Shown piece by piece: positions 1-5,518 of a stretch of 5,518 bases of DNA (positions are counted from its first letter, which is position 1; every line of letters begins with the position of its first letter). The stretch comes from Proteobacteria bacterium UBA1847 (GTDB lineage: Bacteria > Pseudomonadota > Gammaproteobacteria > Steroidobacterales > Woeseiaceae), in contig DDIP01000440.1 of NCBI GenBank assembly GCA_002338605.1, positions 1 through 5,518 of the forward strand. Reading direction: 5' to 3'. Below the pieces are notes generated by a model, which made no database searches, was not told the DNA's origin, and saw only the letters and a program-made list of their open reading frames with translations. A program made the position numbers and the translations under genes.

Positions 1-585
1 ACCGGGATGATTTGTTTTGAATTCAAGTGTGGTATCGGTACCTCGTCGCGCCTCGTCAAGTTTGCCGGTCAACGTTTCACGCTCGGCGTCCTGGTGCAGG
101 CGAACTACGGTCTCCGTCAAAACCTGCGGATCGCGGGCATCGCGGTCGGCCGCGAAATGCCTGGCGACATGATCTACTCGCAACCTGACGGTGATACCGA
201 TATGCAAAGCTCAATCATTGTCGTGGTCGCAACCGATGCGCCGCTTTTGCCGCAGCAACTCAAGCGCCTGGCGCGGCGCGTGCCGCTGGCGATTGGCCGA
301 ACCGGCTCCATCGCGAGCAACGGGTCCGGCGATATCTTCGTCGCATTTTCAACGGCGAATAACGATGCGTCTCGCGGCGATCGCGATGCCGCCATTCACT
401 CGATACCCAACGACAATATGAATCCGCTGTTTGAGGCAACTGTCCAGGCGACCGAGGAAGCGATCGTCAATGCGTTGATCGCCGGGCGTGACATGGTCGG
501 CGACCAGGGACGATACGCCAAAGGCATCGATCACGACGCGCTGCGCCGATTGCTGGTTCAGCATTACCCGGAGATAGCCAAATGA
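1..585 (+). CDS. P1/S58 family peptidase (DmpA/BapA-type self-cleaving aminopeptidase), 3' part
   Basis: This is the C-terminal part of an N-terminal-nucleophile hydrolase of MEROPS family S58. These enzymes release N-terminal amino acids, in some members beta-amino acids or D-residues, after cleaving themselves into alpha and beta chains. The frame is open at the left edge (codons for Thr-Gly precede the first Met). Family members have internal sequence like TGMICFEFKCGIGTSSR here, so the ATG at 7 is internal and the true start lies outside the window. Counting from that Met, SIIVVVATDAPL begins at Ser69, the probable nucleophile and first beta-chain residue (bases 211-213). The resulting beta chain of 124 residues fits the family. 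Ser107 and Asp109 in NGSGDIFVAFSTAN lie 38 and 40 residues after it, matching the spacing I recall for BapA Ser250/Ser288/Glu290. The residue before the cut is Ser rather than the Gly or Asn of the studied enzymes. The stop overlaps the antiporter start, so the two are probably co-transcribed. The family call is firm; the substrate is unknown. Confidence 0.93.
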   Translation, partial: TGMICFEFKCGIGTSSRLVKFAGQRFTLGVLVQANYGLRQNLRIAGIAVGREMPGDMIYSQPDGDTDMQSSIIVVVATDAPLLPQQLKRLARRVPLAIGRTGSIASNGSGDIFVAFSTANNDASRGDRDAAIHSIPNDNMNPLFEATVQATEEAIVNALIAGRDMVGDQGRYAKGIDHDALRRLLVQHYPEIAK

Positions 586-2045
586 CCGAACCACGTGCGC
601 CGAGCCTTCTTGACGCCCTGCTGCCGATTGTCGTACTCGTTATCCTGCTCGCAGGGTCGGTCTATCTGTTCGGTTCTGACGCAATCGGTGGTGCAACCCA
701 GATCGTCCTGATTTTCGCTGCCGCGGTCGCGGCCTTGGTCGCCGTTCGTAACGGGCATCGCTGGCGGGACGTTGAACGCGCCATGATCGCGGGTATTGGA
801 ACCGCGATGGGTGCAATTCTGATCCTGCTTGCTGTCGGGTCCCTGATCGGTACCTGGCTGCTCGCCGGCACGGTACCTGCGATGATTTACTACGGCCTGC
901 ACCTGCTGCATCCGCAAATCTTTTTTGCAGCGACCTGCCTGATTTGTGCAGTGGCCGCTGTGAGCATTGGCAGTTCATGGACCGTCGCAGGAACTCTGGG
1001 CGTCGGACTGGTCGGCGTTGCGCTCGGGTTCGGACTCTCGCCTGAGATCACGGCCGGGGCCGTAATCTCAGGCGTCTATTTTGGGGACAAGATGTCGCCG
1101 CTCTCGGACACGACGAATCTCGCACCGGCCGTTGCCGGGACGGACATTTTTACGCACATTCGCCACATGGTCTGGACGACCGGGCCGTCGTTCCTGATTG
1201 CGCTGCTGCTTTTCGCCATTGTTGGTTTACGAACGTCGGCCGAAATCGACACGGCGTCGTTGCAGGAAACGACCCGCACGCTGGGCGAGGTGTTTCACAT
1301 CACGCCGTTTGCATTGATCCCACTGCTGGTCGTCTTTGCGATGGCGATGCGAAAGTTTCCGCCCCTGCCGACGATCCTGACAGGCGCACTTCTCGGCGGC
1401 CTGACCGCCGTCGTATTACAACCGGATGCCGTTGTCGCGCTGGCCAACAGCCCTGAATTGCCACGCTTTCTTGCAACAGTGAAAGGTGTATGGACCGCGC
1501 TGGCCAGCGGTTACGTCTCGACGACCGGCGTCGGCGCTGTCGATGAGCTGCTGTCTCGCGGCGGCATGTCCAGCATGCTGACGACGATCTGGCTGATTAT
1601 TTGCGCCCTGTCATTTGGCGCGGTACTTGAGCATGCCGGTATGCTGGAACGGTTGATACGGGCTGCGTTGAAGGCAGCGCACAGCACCGGCGGGTTGATC
1701 TTTACAACCGCGGCAACCTGCATCGGCACCAATATAGTGGCGGCCGATCAGTACATTGCCATTGTGCTGCCGGGCCGCATGTTCAAGGCCGAATTCCAGC
1801 GTCGCGGACTCGACCCCCGAAACCTGTCCCGGGTGATCGAAGACTGCGGCACGTTAACCTCGCCGCTGGTACCGTGGAACACCTGCGGCGCGTACATGTC
1901 GGCGACACTGGGTGTTGCGACCTTTGCTTACCTTCCGTTTGCGTTTTTCAACCTGATCAACCCGGTTATTTCCGTACTGTACGGTGCGTTCGGGATTACG
2001 ATTACGAAATTGACACCGGAGAAGGAAACGGCGTATGAACATTGA
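582..2045 (+). CDS. nhaC: NhaC-family Na+/H+ antiporter
   Basis: This 487-residue inner-membrane protein has about eleven to thirteen hydrophobic segments, the normal size for the NhaC family (Pfam Na_H_antiporter). Family members exchange sodium for protons, and some exchange organic acids such as malate and lactate. Diagnostic motifs are GSSWTVAGT (130-138), GDKMSPLSDTTNLAPA (168-183), THIRHMVWTT (191-200), IGTNIVAADQY (381-391) and SPLVPWNTCG (427-436). The polar residues in these motifs probably form the ion path. The start is the ATG at 582, whose ATGA overlaps the peptidase stop; a GGAG at 570-573 sits 8 bases upstream. Its end overlaps the next gene by 11 bases, so it is the middle gene of a three-gene operon. 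No frameshift or missing motif is visible. Pairing with a peptidase leaves open that it carries an organic solute with sodium rather than acting only in pH or salt control. The family is certain; the substrate is inferred. Confidence 0.95.
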   Translation: MTEPRAPSLLDALLPIVVLVILLAGSVYLFGSDAIGGATQIVLIFAAAVAALVAVRNGHRWRDVERAMIAGIGTAMGAILILLAVGSLIGTWLLAGTVPAMIYYGLHLLHPQIFFAATCLICAVAAVSIGSSWTVAGTLGVGLVGVALGFGLSPEITAGAVISGVYFGDKMSPLSDTTNLAPAVAGTDIFTHIRHMVWTTGPSFLIALLLFAIVGLRTSAEIDTASLQETTRTLGEVFHITPFALIPLLVVFAMAMRKFPPLPTILTGALLGGLTAVVLQPDAVVALANSPELPRFLATVKGVWTALASGYVSTTGVGAVDELLSRGGMSSMLTTIWLIICALSFGAVLEHAGMLERLIRAALKAAHSTGGLIFTTAATCIGTNIVAADQYIAIVLPGRMFKAEFQRRGLDPRNLSRVIEDCGTLTSPLVPWNTCGAYMSATLGVATFAYLPFAFFNLINPVISVLYGAFGITITKLTPEKETAYEH

Positions 2046-2595
2046 TGTGCCGCTGCGGGAACTGGGCCCCGTTGACAGTGCAGCATTGAGCGCAACAATC
2101 CTTTCGCAGGACGCGCAGGCCTGGAAAGAGGACAAGTATCGCCAGGAGGCGTTCGAGGTTCATCACGCGACCGAGTCCATCGTCATGTTGTTTGTCGACA
2201 TCGACCGATGGCCGAGTATCGTTGTAAAACAGGAACCGGGCTGGCCGAGACTCGCCGACGCTGCCCTGCCGGTGATGAACGACATCATCAACCGCTTTTA
2301 TGCGCCCGGGGGCACTGTCATCCGGGCCATGGCGGCGAAACTGCTGGCTGGAGGGAAAATCACGCCGCATGTCGACCAGCACCCGTCTTTCCACCACGGA
2401 CACCGTATCCACGTTCCGATCACGACGAATCCGAGGGTCCGTTTCATGATTGACGGGCGGCCTTATCAGTTCAAGGTCGGTGACGCGTATGAAATCAACA
2501 ACCAGAAAACCCATTCGGTGATGAACAAGGGTGATGAAGATCGCATCACGTTTATCTTCGACTACGTGCCACCCGACCAGATCGGCACGGACTAG
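2035..2595 (+). CDS. Aspartyl/asparaginyl beta-hydroxylase family Fe(II)/2-oxoglutarate dioxygenase
   Basis: This 186-residue soluble protein has a single double-stranded beta-helix domain of the Asp/Asn beta-hydroxylase family. Such enzymes use Fe(II), oxygen and 2-oxoglutarate to hydroxylate a protein or small-molecule substrate. His112 and Asp114 (PHVDQH) plus His160 (QKTHSVMN) are a complete HxD...H iron triad. Arg170 (EDRITFIFDYV) lies 10 residues after His160, the same spacing as His725/Arg735 in human AspH as I recall it, and should bind 2-oxoglutarate. Arg124 and His126 (HRIHVPITTNPRVRF) match the conserved strand between the metal ligands. There is no signal peptide or TPR extension, so it is cytosolic. 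The start is the ATG at 2035; AAGGA at 2022-2026 is 8 bases upstream, and the gene overlaps the antiporter by 11 bases. Its TAG stop shares the CTAG at 2592-2595 with the opposing reductase gene. The fold and cofactors are well supported. The substrate cannot be read from sequence. Confidence 0.9.
   Translation: MNIDVPLRELGPVDSAALSATILSQDAQAWKEDKYRQEAFEVHHATESIVMLFVDIDRWPSIVVKQEPGWPRLADAALPVMNDIINRFYAPGGTVIRAMAAKLLAGGKITPHVDQHPSFHHGHRIHVPITTNPRVRFMIDGRPYQFKVGDAYEINNQKTHSVMNKGDEDRITFIFDYVPPDQIGTD
2592..2595. other. Shared palindromic CTAG stop of two convergent genes
   Basis: The plus-strand hydroxylase gene stops with TAG at 2593-2595, and the minus-strand reductase gene stops with TAG read from 2594-2592. 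The two coding regions overlap by the four bases CTAG. There is no room for a terminator between them, so each transcript must run into the opposite gene or end inside it. Confidence 0.9.
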
Positions 2596-3476
2596 CTGCC
2601 ACGCCCGAAGCCTGCGGCGTCGATCGCCGCGGGAATTGTCGCAAGATTGCGCGTTGCCACCAGGTGCGCGCCGTGAACGCCCGGAATGTCCGCCAGTTGT
2701 TGCAACTGTTCGGCACAAATCCTCACGCCCTCGTGCTCGGCATCGGAGGCCTGGTCAAGCCTGCGAATCAGTTCGTCGGGAACCTGGTGGTTCGGCAGGC
2801 TATCGCGCAAGAAACGCGCATCTGCGGCAGAGCTGAATACGGCGATTTTCGCAAAGACCACCAGGCGCCGCGGCAGGCCTGCCGTCACCAGGTGCCTCAT
2901 GTAATCGCGAAGAAGATCCATATCCATGCACAGATGGGTCTGCGCGAACTGGGCACCTGCATCGGCTTTCAGGCTGAGCTTTTCGGGAACCCAACCTGGC
3001 GGAGGACGATGCGGCGTGACAATGCTGCCGACGTAAAAGTCGGGCAGCGATGGCAGACTCTCGTCCGCCTTGATTTTGCTGGCCATGGCAATCAGCTCGG
3101 TCGCGTCGACATCGAACACGGCCCTGGGCCGCGGATTGAAACCTTGCGGGACCCGATTACCTCGAACCAATACTAGGCTGGTGACACCGATCGCTGCAGC
3201 GCCGAGCAATTCGCCGAGCAAAGCAATGCGGTTTCGATTGCGGCAGGGGAGTTGCACGATGGGATCGACGCCATTCGACATGACAAGACTCGCCGCCGCC
3301 AGTGGCGAAAGATGCAGCCGGCCATCCTGATTGTCAGTCAACAGGATACCGTCGACGACTGGCCGCAGGAGTTCCGTCTGTACCTTGATCGTTTCCGCGC
3401 CGCTTTCGGGATTCAAAAACACCTCGGCGCTGATTACGAAATCCTTGCTGCGGACTGCCTCTTTAAACGTTTTCAT
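2592..3476 (-). CDS. Methylenetetrahydrofolate reductase-like protein (MetF family)
   Basis: This 294-residue protein is the length of a bacterial MetF (about 296 in E. coli), an FAD enzyme reducing 5,10-methylene- to 5-methyl-tetrahydrofolate for methionine synthesis or C1 metabolism. Family marks are FVISAEVF near the N-terminus with Glu18 at the place of the E. coli catalytic Glu28, VQLPCRNRNRIALLGELLGA (74-93) matching the TCRDRN-type segment, LVRGNRVP (103-110) matching LRGDLP, and AQTHLCMD (178-185) matching the ITQFFF segment. The C-terminal IPGVHGAHLVAT (264-275) matches the PGVxGIH ending. Asn107 replaces the Asp of RGD (E. coli Asp120), which contacts the folate. The protein is clearly diverged, so it may be a paralogue for another C1 route rather than the housekeeping MetF. 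The start is the ATG at 3474-3476; I see no strong ribosome binding site before it. The gene is convergent with the hydroxylase gene and divergent from the sulfotransferase gene. The family is likely; the exact reaction is uncertain. Confidence 0.85.
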   Translation of the reverse strand: MKTFKEAVRSKDFVISAEVFLNPESGAETIKVQTELLRPVVDGILLTDNQDGRLHLSPLAAASLVMSNGVDPIVQLPCRNRNRIALLGELLGAAAIGVTSLVLVRGNRVPQGFNPRPRAVFDVDATELIAMASKIKADESLPSLPDFYVGSIVTPHRPPPGWVPEKLSLKADAGAQFAQTHLCMDMDLLRDYMRHLVTAGLPRRLVVFAKIAVFSSAADARFLRDSLPNHQVPDELIRRLDQASDAEHEGVRICAEQLQQLADIPGVHGAHLVATRNLATIPAAIDAAGFGRGS

Positions 3477-3493
3477 GGTCGCGTCACTGCAGA

Positions 3494-3512
3494 CGGCTCT
3501 TGTTCAGAGCCG
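3494..3512. promoter_or_regulatory. Perfect inverted repeat (7-bp arms, 5-base loop)
   Basis: CGGCTCT at 3494-3500 and AGAGCCG at 3506-3512 are perfect reverse complements around TGTTC. The repeat starts 17 bases upstream of the reductase ATG and about 100 bases before the sulfotransferase start. No T-run follows on either strand, so it is not a typical intrinsic terminator. It could be a dimeric regulator's operator or a hairpin in the reductase leader RNA. It does not match a regulator site I can name. Confidence 0.4.
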
Positions 3513-3534
3513 CGAAGATACCGCGGATTGCTAT

Positions 3535-3540
3535 TACAAT
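3535..3540 (+). promoter_or_regulatory. Possible -10 element for the sulfotransferase gene
   Basis: TACAAT matches the sigma-70 consensus TATAAT at five of six bases and lies in a short AT-rich patch (TATTACAAT) within GC-rich DNA. Transcription would begin near 3547, giving a leader of roughly 60 bases before the proposed TTG start. No good -35 hexamer lies 16-18 bases upstream, so this would need an activator or is a chance match. Confidence 0.25.
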
Positions 3541-3610
3541 CGACGTTTGCTGAAATGACCGACCGAATTGTGCTGCACGACCGTCCGGCTGGAGAACATC
3601 GATTTCCAAT

Positions 3611-5122
3611 TTGCAAATACAACGCCGGTTGTTCGCCGAGGCGCAGGCACACCTGCAGAAGGGTGATGTAACGGCTTGCGCCGCAGCCTGCGCAGACGGG
3701 CTAAACGAGTTTCCCGACGATGCCAACCTGATGTGCCTTGGCGCTCGTGCAAACCTTGCGTTGCGGCAGTTCGACCTGGCGAAACAACAGCTTGCCCGCG
3801 CACTCCGCCGCTACCCGACATTCGCCACCGCGCACGATGTCTGTGGCGATCTGGCCCTGCTCGACGGACGCATACAGGACGCGCTCGAGGCTTACCGGAA
3901 AGCGCTGGAGCTCGGCGCAGAGGAGTCGTTGACGCGACGAAAAATCGAAAAGGCCAGGCAACTGGCGAGGGAAGCTGCCGCAGCAAGCGAACGTGCACAG
4001 CGACCACAAATGGCCTATGCCGACGAGATACGGCAGGGGGAACAGCATGAAAAGGACGGCGAGCGCGACAAGGCCGAGGCGATTTACCGCCAGATTCTCA
4101 AGCGTGACCCCGACCATGTTGAAGCATCGCGCTTGCTCGCCGGAATCGCAGCCGGCCATGAGCAGTATGCCGAAGCCGAGGTATTCCTCAAACATGCGCT
4201 TGAGCTTGCGCCAGAATACCTTCGCGCCTGGGTCGACCTGACCAACGTGCAAAGACAGCTGGAAAACTATGACGACGCCATCGCCAGCGGCCTGAAAGTG
4301 ATCGAGCTGGCACCGGACAAGGCGGAATCGTACATGGTATACGCCAGCGTTGTCGGCGTCGCCGGCCGTCACGACGAAGCCATCGAGACCTACCAAAAAG
4401 CACTCGCCCTGAATCCGGAGAAGGCCGGAGCTTTGTGCAGCATGGCGCATCATCTGAAGACCGTTGGCCGACAGAACGACGCGATCGCGCGCTACCGCGA
4501 GAGTATTGCCGTTCGACCGGATCATGCAGAATCCTACTGGAGCCTTGCCAATCTGAAGACGTTTCGCTTCGAGGAAAGCGAAGTCGACGCCATGCACAAG
4601 CTGCTTCGGCGATCCGACATCAGCGATGAAGCGCGTGCGCAGGTACACAACGCGTTGGGACTTGAATATGAAGCACGCAAGGATTACCCCAGGGCATTCG
4701 AGCACTTTGAACAGTGCAACGCGGTGCGACGCAATCTCGAGTCCTATGACCCGGTTGACACCGAAGATACACACGACCGCGTTATCGCGCTCTTCGACGA
4801 GGCATTTTTCGAGCAACCTCCCGCAGCGCTCTCCGAGCCGACACCGATTTTCGTTGTGGGACTGCCGCGCTCCGGCTCGACGCTGATCGAACAGATACTC
4901 GCAAGCCACAGCCTGGTTGATGGCACCCACGAACTCAGCGACCTGTCGAAAGTCGTCCGCGCCATGCGCCGTGGGCGACGCAGGGAAAAGCGGTTTCCGG
5001 AAATCGTCGCGGCATTGAATCAGCCGGGCTGGGCACGCATTGCCGGGCAGTATCTTGACCGCTCAGCCAAGCACCGTGGCCGTGCGCCGTATTTTATTGA
5101 CACGTGCGCCGTATTTTATTGA
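3611..5122 (+). CDS. TPR-repeat sulfotransferase, N-terminal part, cut short by a 22-bp duplication
   Basis: This is the readable first part (503 residues) of a TPR-containing sulfotransferase, a family that transfers sulfate from PAPS to an unidentified acceptor. About eight or nine TPR units fill residues 37-371, for example GRHDEAIETYQKALALNPE (252-270); a charged, probably helical linker at 105-138 splits the array. The sulfotransferase domain begins near 411 (TPIFVVGLPRSGSTLIEQIL), with PRSGSTL at 419-425 as the PAPS 5'-phosphosulfate loop. From residue 498 the protein leaves the family sequence and stops at 503, because a 22-bp tandem duplication shifts the frame. The 3'-phosphate-binding half is therefore missing, and this product should be inactive. 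The first available start after the in-frame stop at 3551 is a TTG at 3611; another TTG lies at 3629. GGAG at 3591-3594 is 16 bases before 3611, too far to be ideal, so the start is uncertain. It is divergent from the reductase gene. Confidence 0.85.
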   Translation: MQIQRRLFAEAQAHLQKGDVTACAAACADGLNEFPDDANLMCLGARANLALRQFDLAKQQLARALRRYPTFATAHDVCGDLALLDGRIQDALEAYRKALELGAEESLTRRKIEKARQLAREAAAASERAQRPQMAYADEIRQGEQHEKDGERDKAEAIYRQILKRDPDHVEASRLLAGIAAGHEQYAEAEVFLKHALELAPEYLRAWVDLTNVQRQLENYDDAIASGLKVIELAPDKAESYMVYASVVGVAGRHDEAIETYQKALALNPEKAGALCSMAHHLKTVGRQNDAIARYRESIAVRPDHAESYWSLANLKTFRFEESEVDAMHKLLRRSDISDEARAQVHNALGLEYEARKDYPRAFEHFEQCNAVRRNLESYDPVDTEDTHDRVIALFDEAFFEQPPAALSEPTPIFVVGLPRSGSTLIEQILASHSLVDGTHELSDLSKVVRAMRRGRRREKRFPEIVAALNQPGWARIAGQYLDRSAKHRGRAPYFIDTCAVFY

Positions 5123-5124
5123 CA
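5081..5124 (+). repeat. Perfect 22-bp tandem duplication inside the sulfotransferase gene
   Basis: Bases 5081-5102 are repeated without mismatch at 5103-5124; each copy runs from CGTGCGCCG to TTATTGACA. Twenty-two is not a multiple of three, so the extra copy shifts the reading frame by one base. The resulting stop codon, TGA at 5120-5122, falls inside the second copy. In the original frame the unit encodes RAPYFID plus one base. Deleting either copy restores the family sequence RAPYFIDKNPNNFIF. Confidence 0.97.
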
Positions 5125-5518
5125 AGAATCCGAATAACTTTATTTTTGTCGGTTTGCTGAAACTCGCAATTCCGAATGCGAAGATCATCAATGCCAGGCG
5201 CCACCCGCTCGATAGCTGCCTCGGGTCTTTCAAGCAGTTGTTTGCCAGCGGTCAGCCATTCAGCTACGACATGACGGAACTGGGCGAGTACTACCTGCAA
5301 TACCAGCGGCTGATGGATCACTGGCATCGAGTCCTGCCCGGGTTTGTACTCGATGTGAATTATGAGGATGTCGTCGGTGACCTGGAAACCGAGGTGCGCC
5401 GGCTGCTCGAATTTTGTGACTTGCCGTTCGAGGACAATTGCCTGCGTTTTCACGAAACGGTTCGTGCAGTCAAAACGGCAAGTTCCGAACAGGTACGGCA
5501 GCCGATTTATTCCTCATC
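5103..5518 (+). pseudogene. TPR-repeat sulfotransferase, C-terminal part in the shifted frame, cut by the window edge
   Basis: This is the continuation of the sulfotransferase domain, readable only in the frame set by the second repeat copy. It has no start codon or ribosome binding site of its own at the junction. It reads FIDKNPNNFIFVGLLKLAIP, then NARRHPLDSC (RRHPLDSC at 5196-5219), the PAPS 3'-phosphate-binding segment. Next come the family features FSYDMTELGEYY, LDVNYEDVV and, near the window end, VKTASSEQVRQPIYSS, which normally stands a few dozen residues before the C-terminus. The frame is open to base 5518. Joined to the upstream part through one repeat copy, it gives a continuous protein of about 628 visible residues with every expected motif in order. 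That shows the two parts were one gene. The coding sequence here is otherwise undamaged, so the break is recent or artificial. Confidence 0.88.

Larger units (their letters stand above)
3477..3610. other. Divergent intergenic region
   Basis: This 134-base gap lies between the divergently transcribed reductase and TPR-sulfotransferase genes, so promoters for both should be here. In the sulfotransferase frame a stop codon at 3551-3553 shows that the protein cannot begin further upstream. No coding sequence is supported here: the ATG at 3555 opens a short frame that overlaps the sulfotransferase gene out of register. A hairpin-forming inverted repeat and a weak -10 candidate are the only sites I can point to. 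No convincing minus-strand promoter is visible. Confidence 0.6.

Noticed and set aside
7..9. ATG at 7 as the true start of the peptidase
   Set aside because: The frame is open upstream to the window edge, and the preceding Thr-Gly plus following residues match the interior of S58 peptidases.
2002..2718. Minus-strand open frame of 238 codons opposite the hydroxylase gene
   Set aside because: It covers a well-supported dioxygenase gene and runs into the reductase gene in another frame; the product is Arg-rich and low in family features, typical of a shadow frame.
2664..3176. Plus-strand open frame of 170 codons opposite the reductase gene
   Set aside because: It is antisense to the MetF-like gene and shows no known motif.
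3494..3512. Inverted repeat as an intrinsic terminator
   Set aside because: No T-run follows on either strand and the flanking genes both point away from it.
3252..3671. Plus-strand open frame of 139 codons spanning the divergent region
   Set aside because: It mostly lies antisense to the reductase gene and ends inside the sulfotransferase gene out of frame; its sequence looks random.
3701..4930. Long minus-strand open frame of 409 codons opposite the TPR region
   Set aside because: It is antisense to a clear TPR array, has no recognisable domain, and long antisense frames are common in GC-rich DNA.
5103..5518. Programmed ribosomal frameshift joining the two sulfotransferase parts
   Set aside because: No slippery heptamer stands out at the junction, and a simple 22-bp duplication explains the break completely.

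Overview
The window looks like chromosomal DNA of a GC-rich proteobacterium, most plausibly a marine or sediment gammaproteobacterium. This is an inference from base composition, tight overlapping gene packing and gene families (NhaC antiporter, TPR-sulfotransferase, single-domain hydroxylase, short MetF-like reductase). There are no RNA genes, insertion sequences, CRISPR arrays or phage genes.

Positions 1-2595, plus strand, hold three overlapping genes that form a probable operon. They are the 3' part of an S58 (DmpA/BapA-type) self-cleaving aminopeptidase, an NhaC-family sodium/proton antiporter that starts in an ATGA overlap, and a small Fe(II)/2-oxoglutarate dioxygenase of the aspartyl/asparaginyl beta-hydroxylase family that overlaps the antiporter by 11 bases. 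Each internal start has a well-spaced purine-rich ribosome binding site inside the preceding gene.

Positions 2592-3476, minus strand, hold a methylenetetrahydrofolate reductase-like gene. It converges on the hydroxylase gene so closely that one palindromic CTAG supplies the stop codon of both. It has Asn where the classical enzyme has a catalytic Asp.

Positions 3477-3610 are a divergent intergenic region with a perfect 7-bp inverted repeat and a possible -10 element. From 3611 to the window end runs a large TPR-sulfotransferase gene on the plus strand. A perfect 22-bp tandem duplication at 5081-5124 breaks its frame. It separates the TPR array and 5' PAPS-binding loop from the 3' PAPS-binding half. 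Removing one copy restores a continuous, family-like protein, so the break is a recent mutation, a reversible slippage allele or an assembly error.

The first three genes may work together in uptake or breakdown of amino compounds or peptides with sodium coupling, but only their co-transcription is well supported. I do not see a clearly new system. The most interesting features are the 22-bp duplication, the Asn substitution in the reductase and the peptidase-antiporter-dioxygenase operon.
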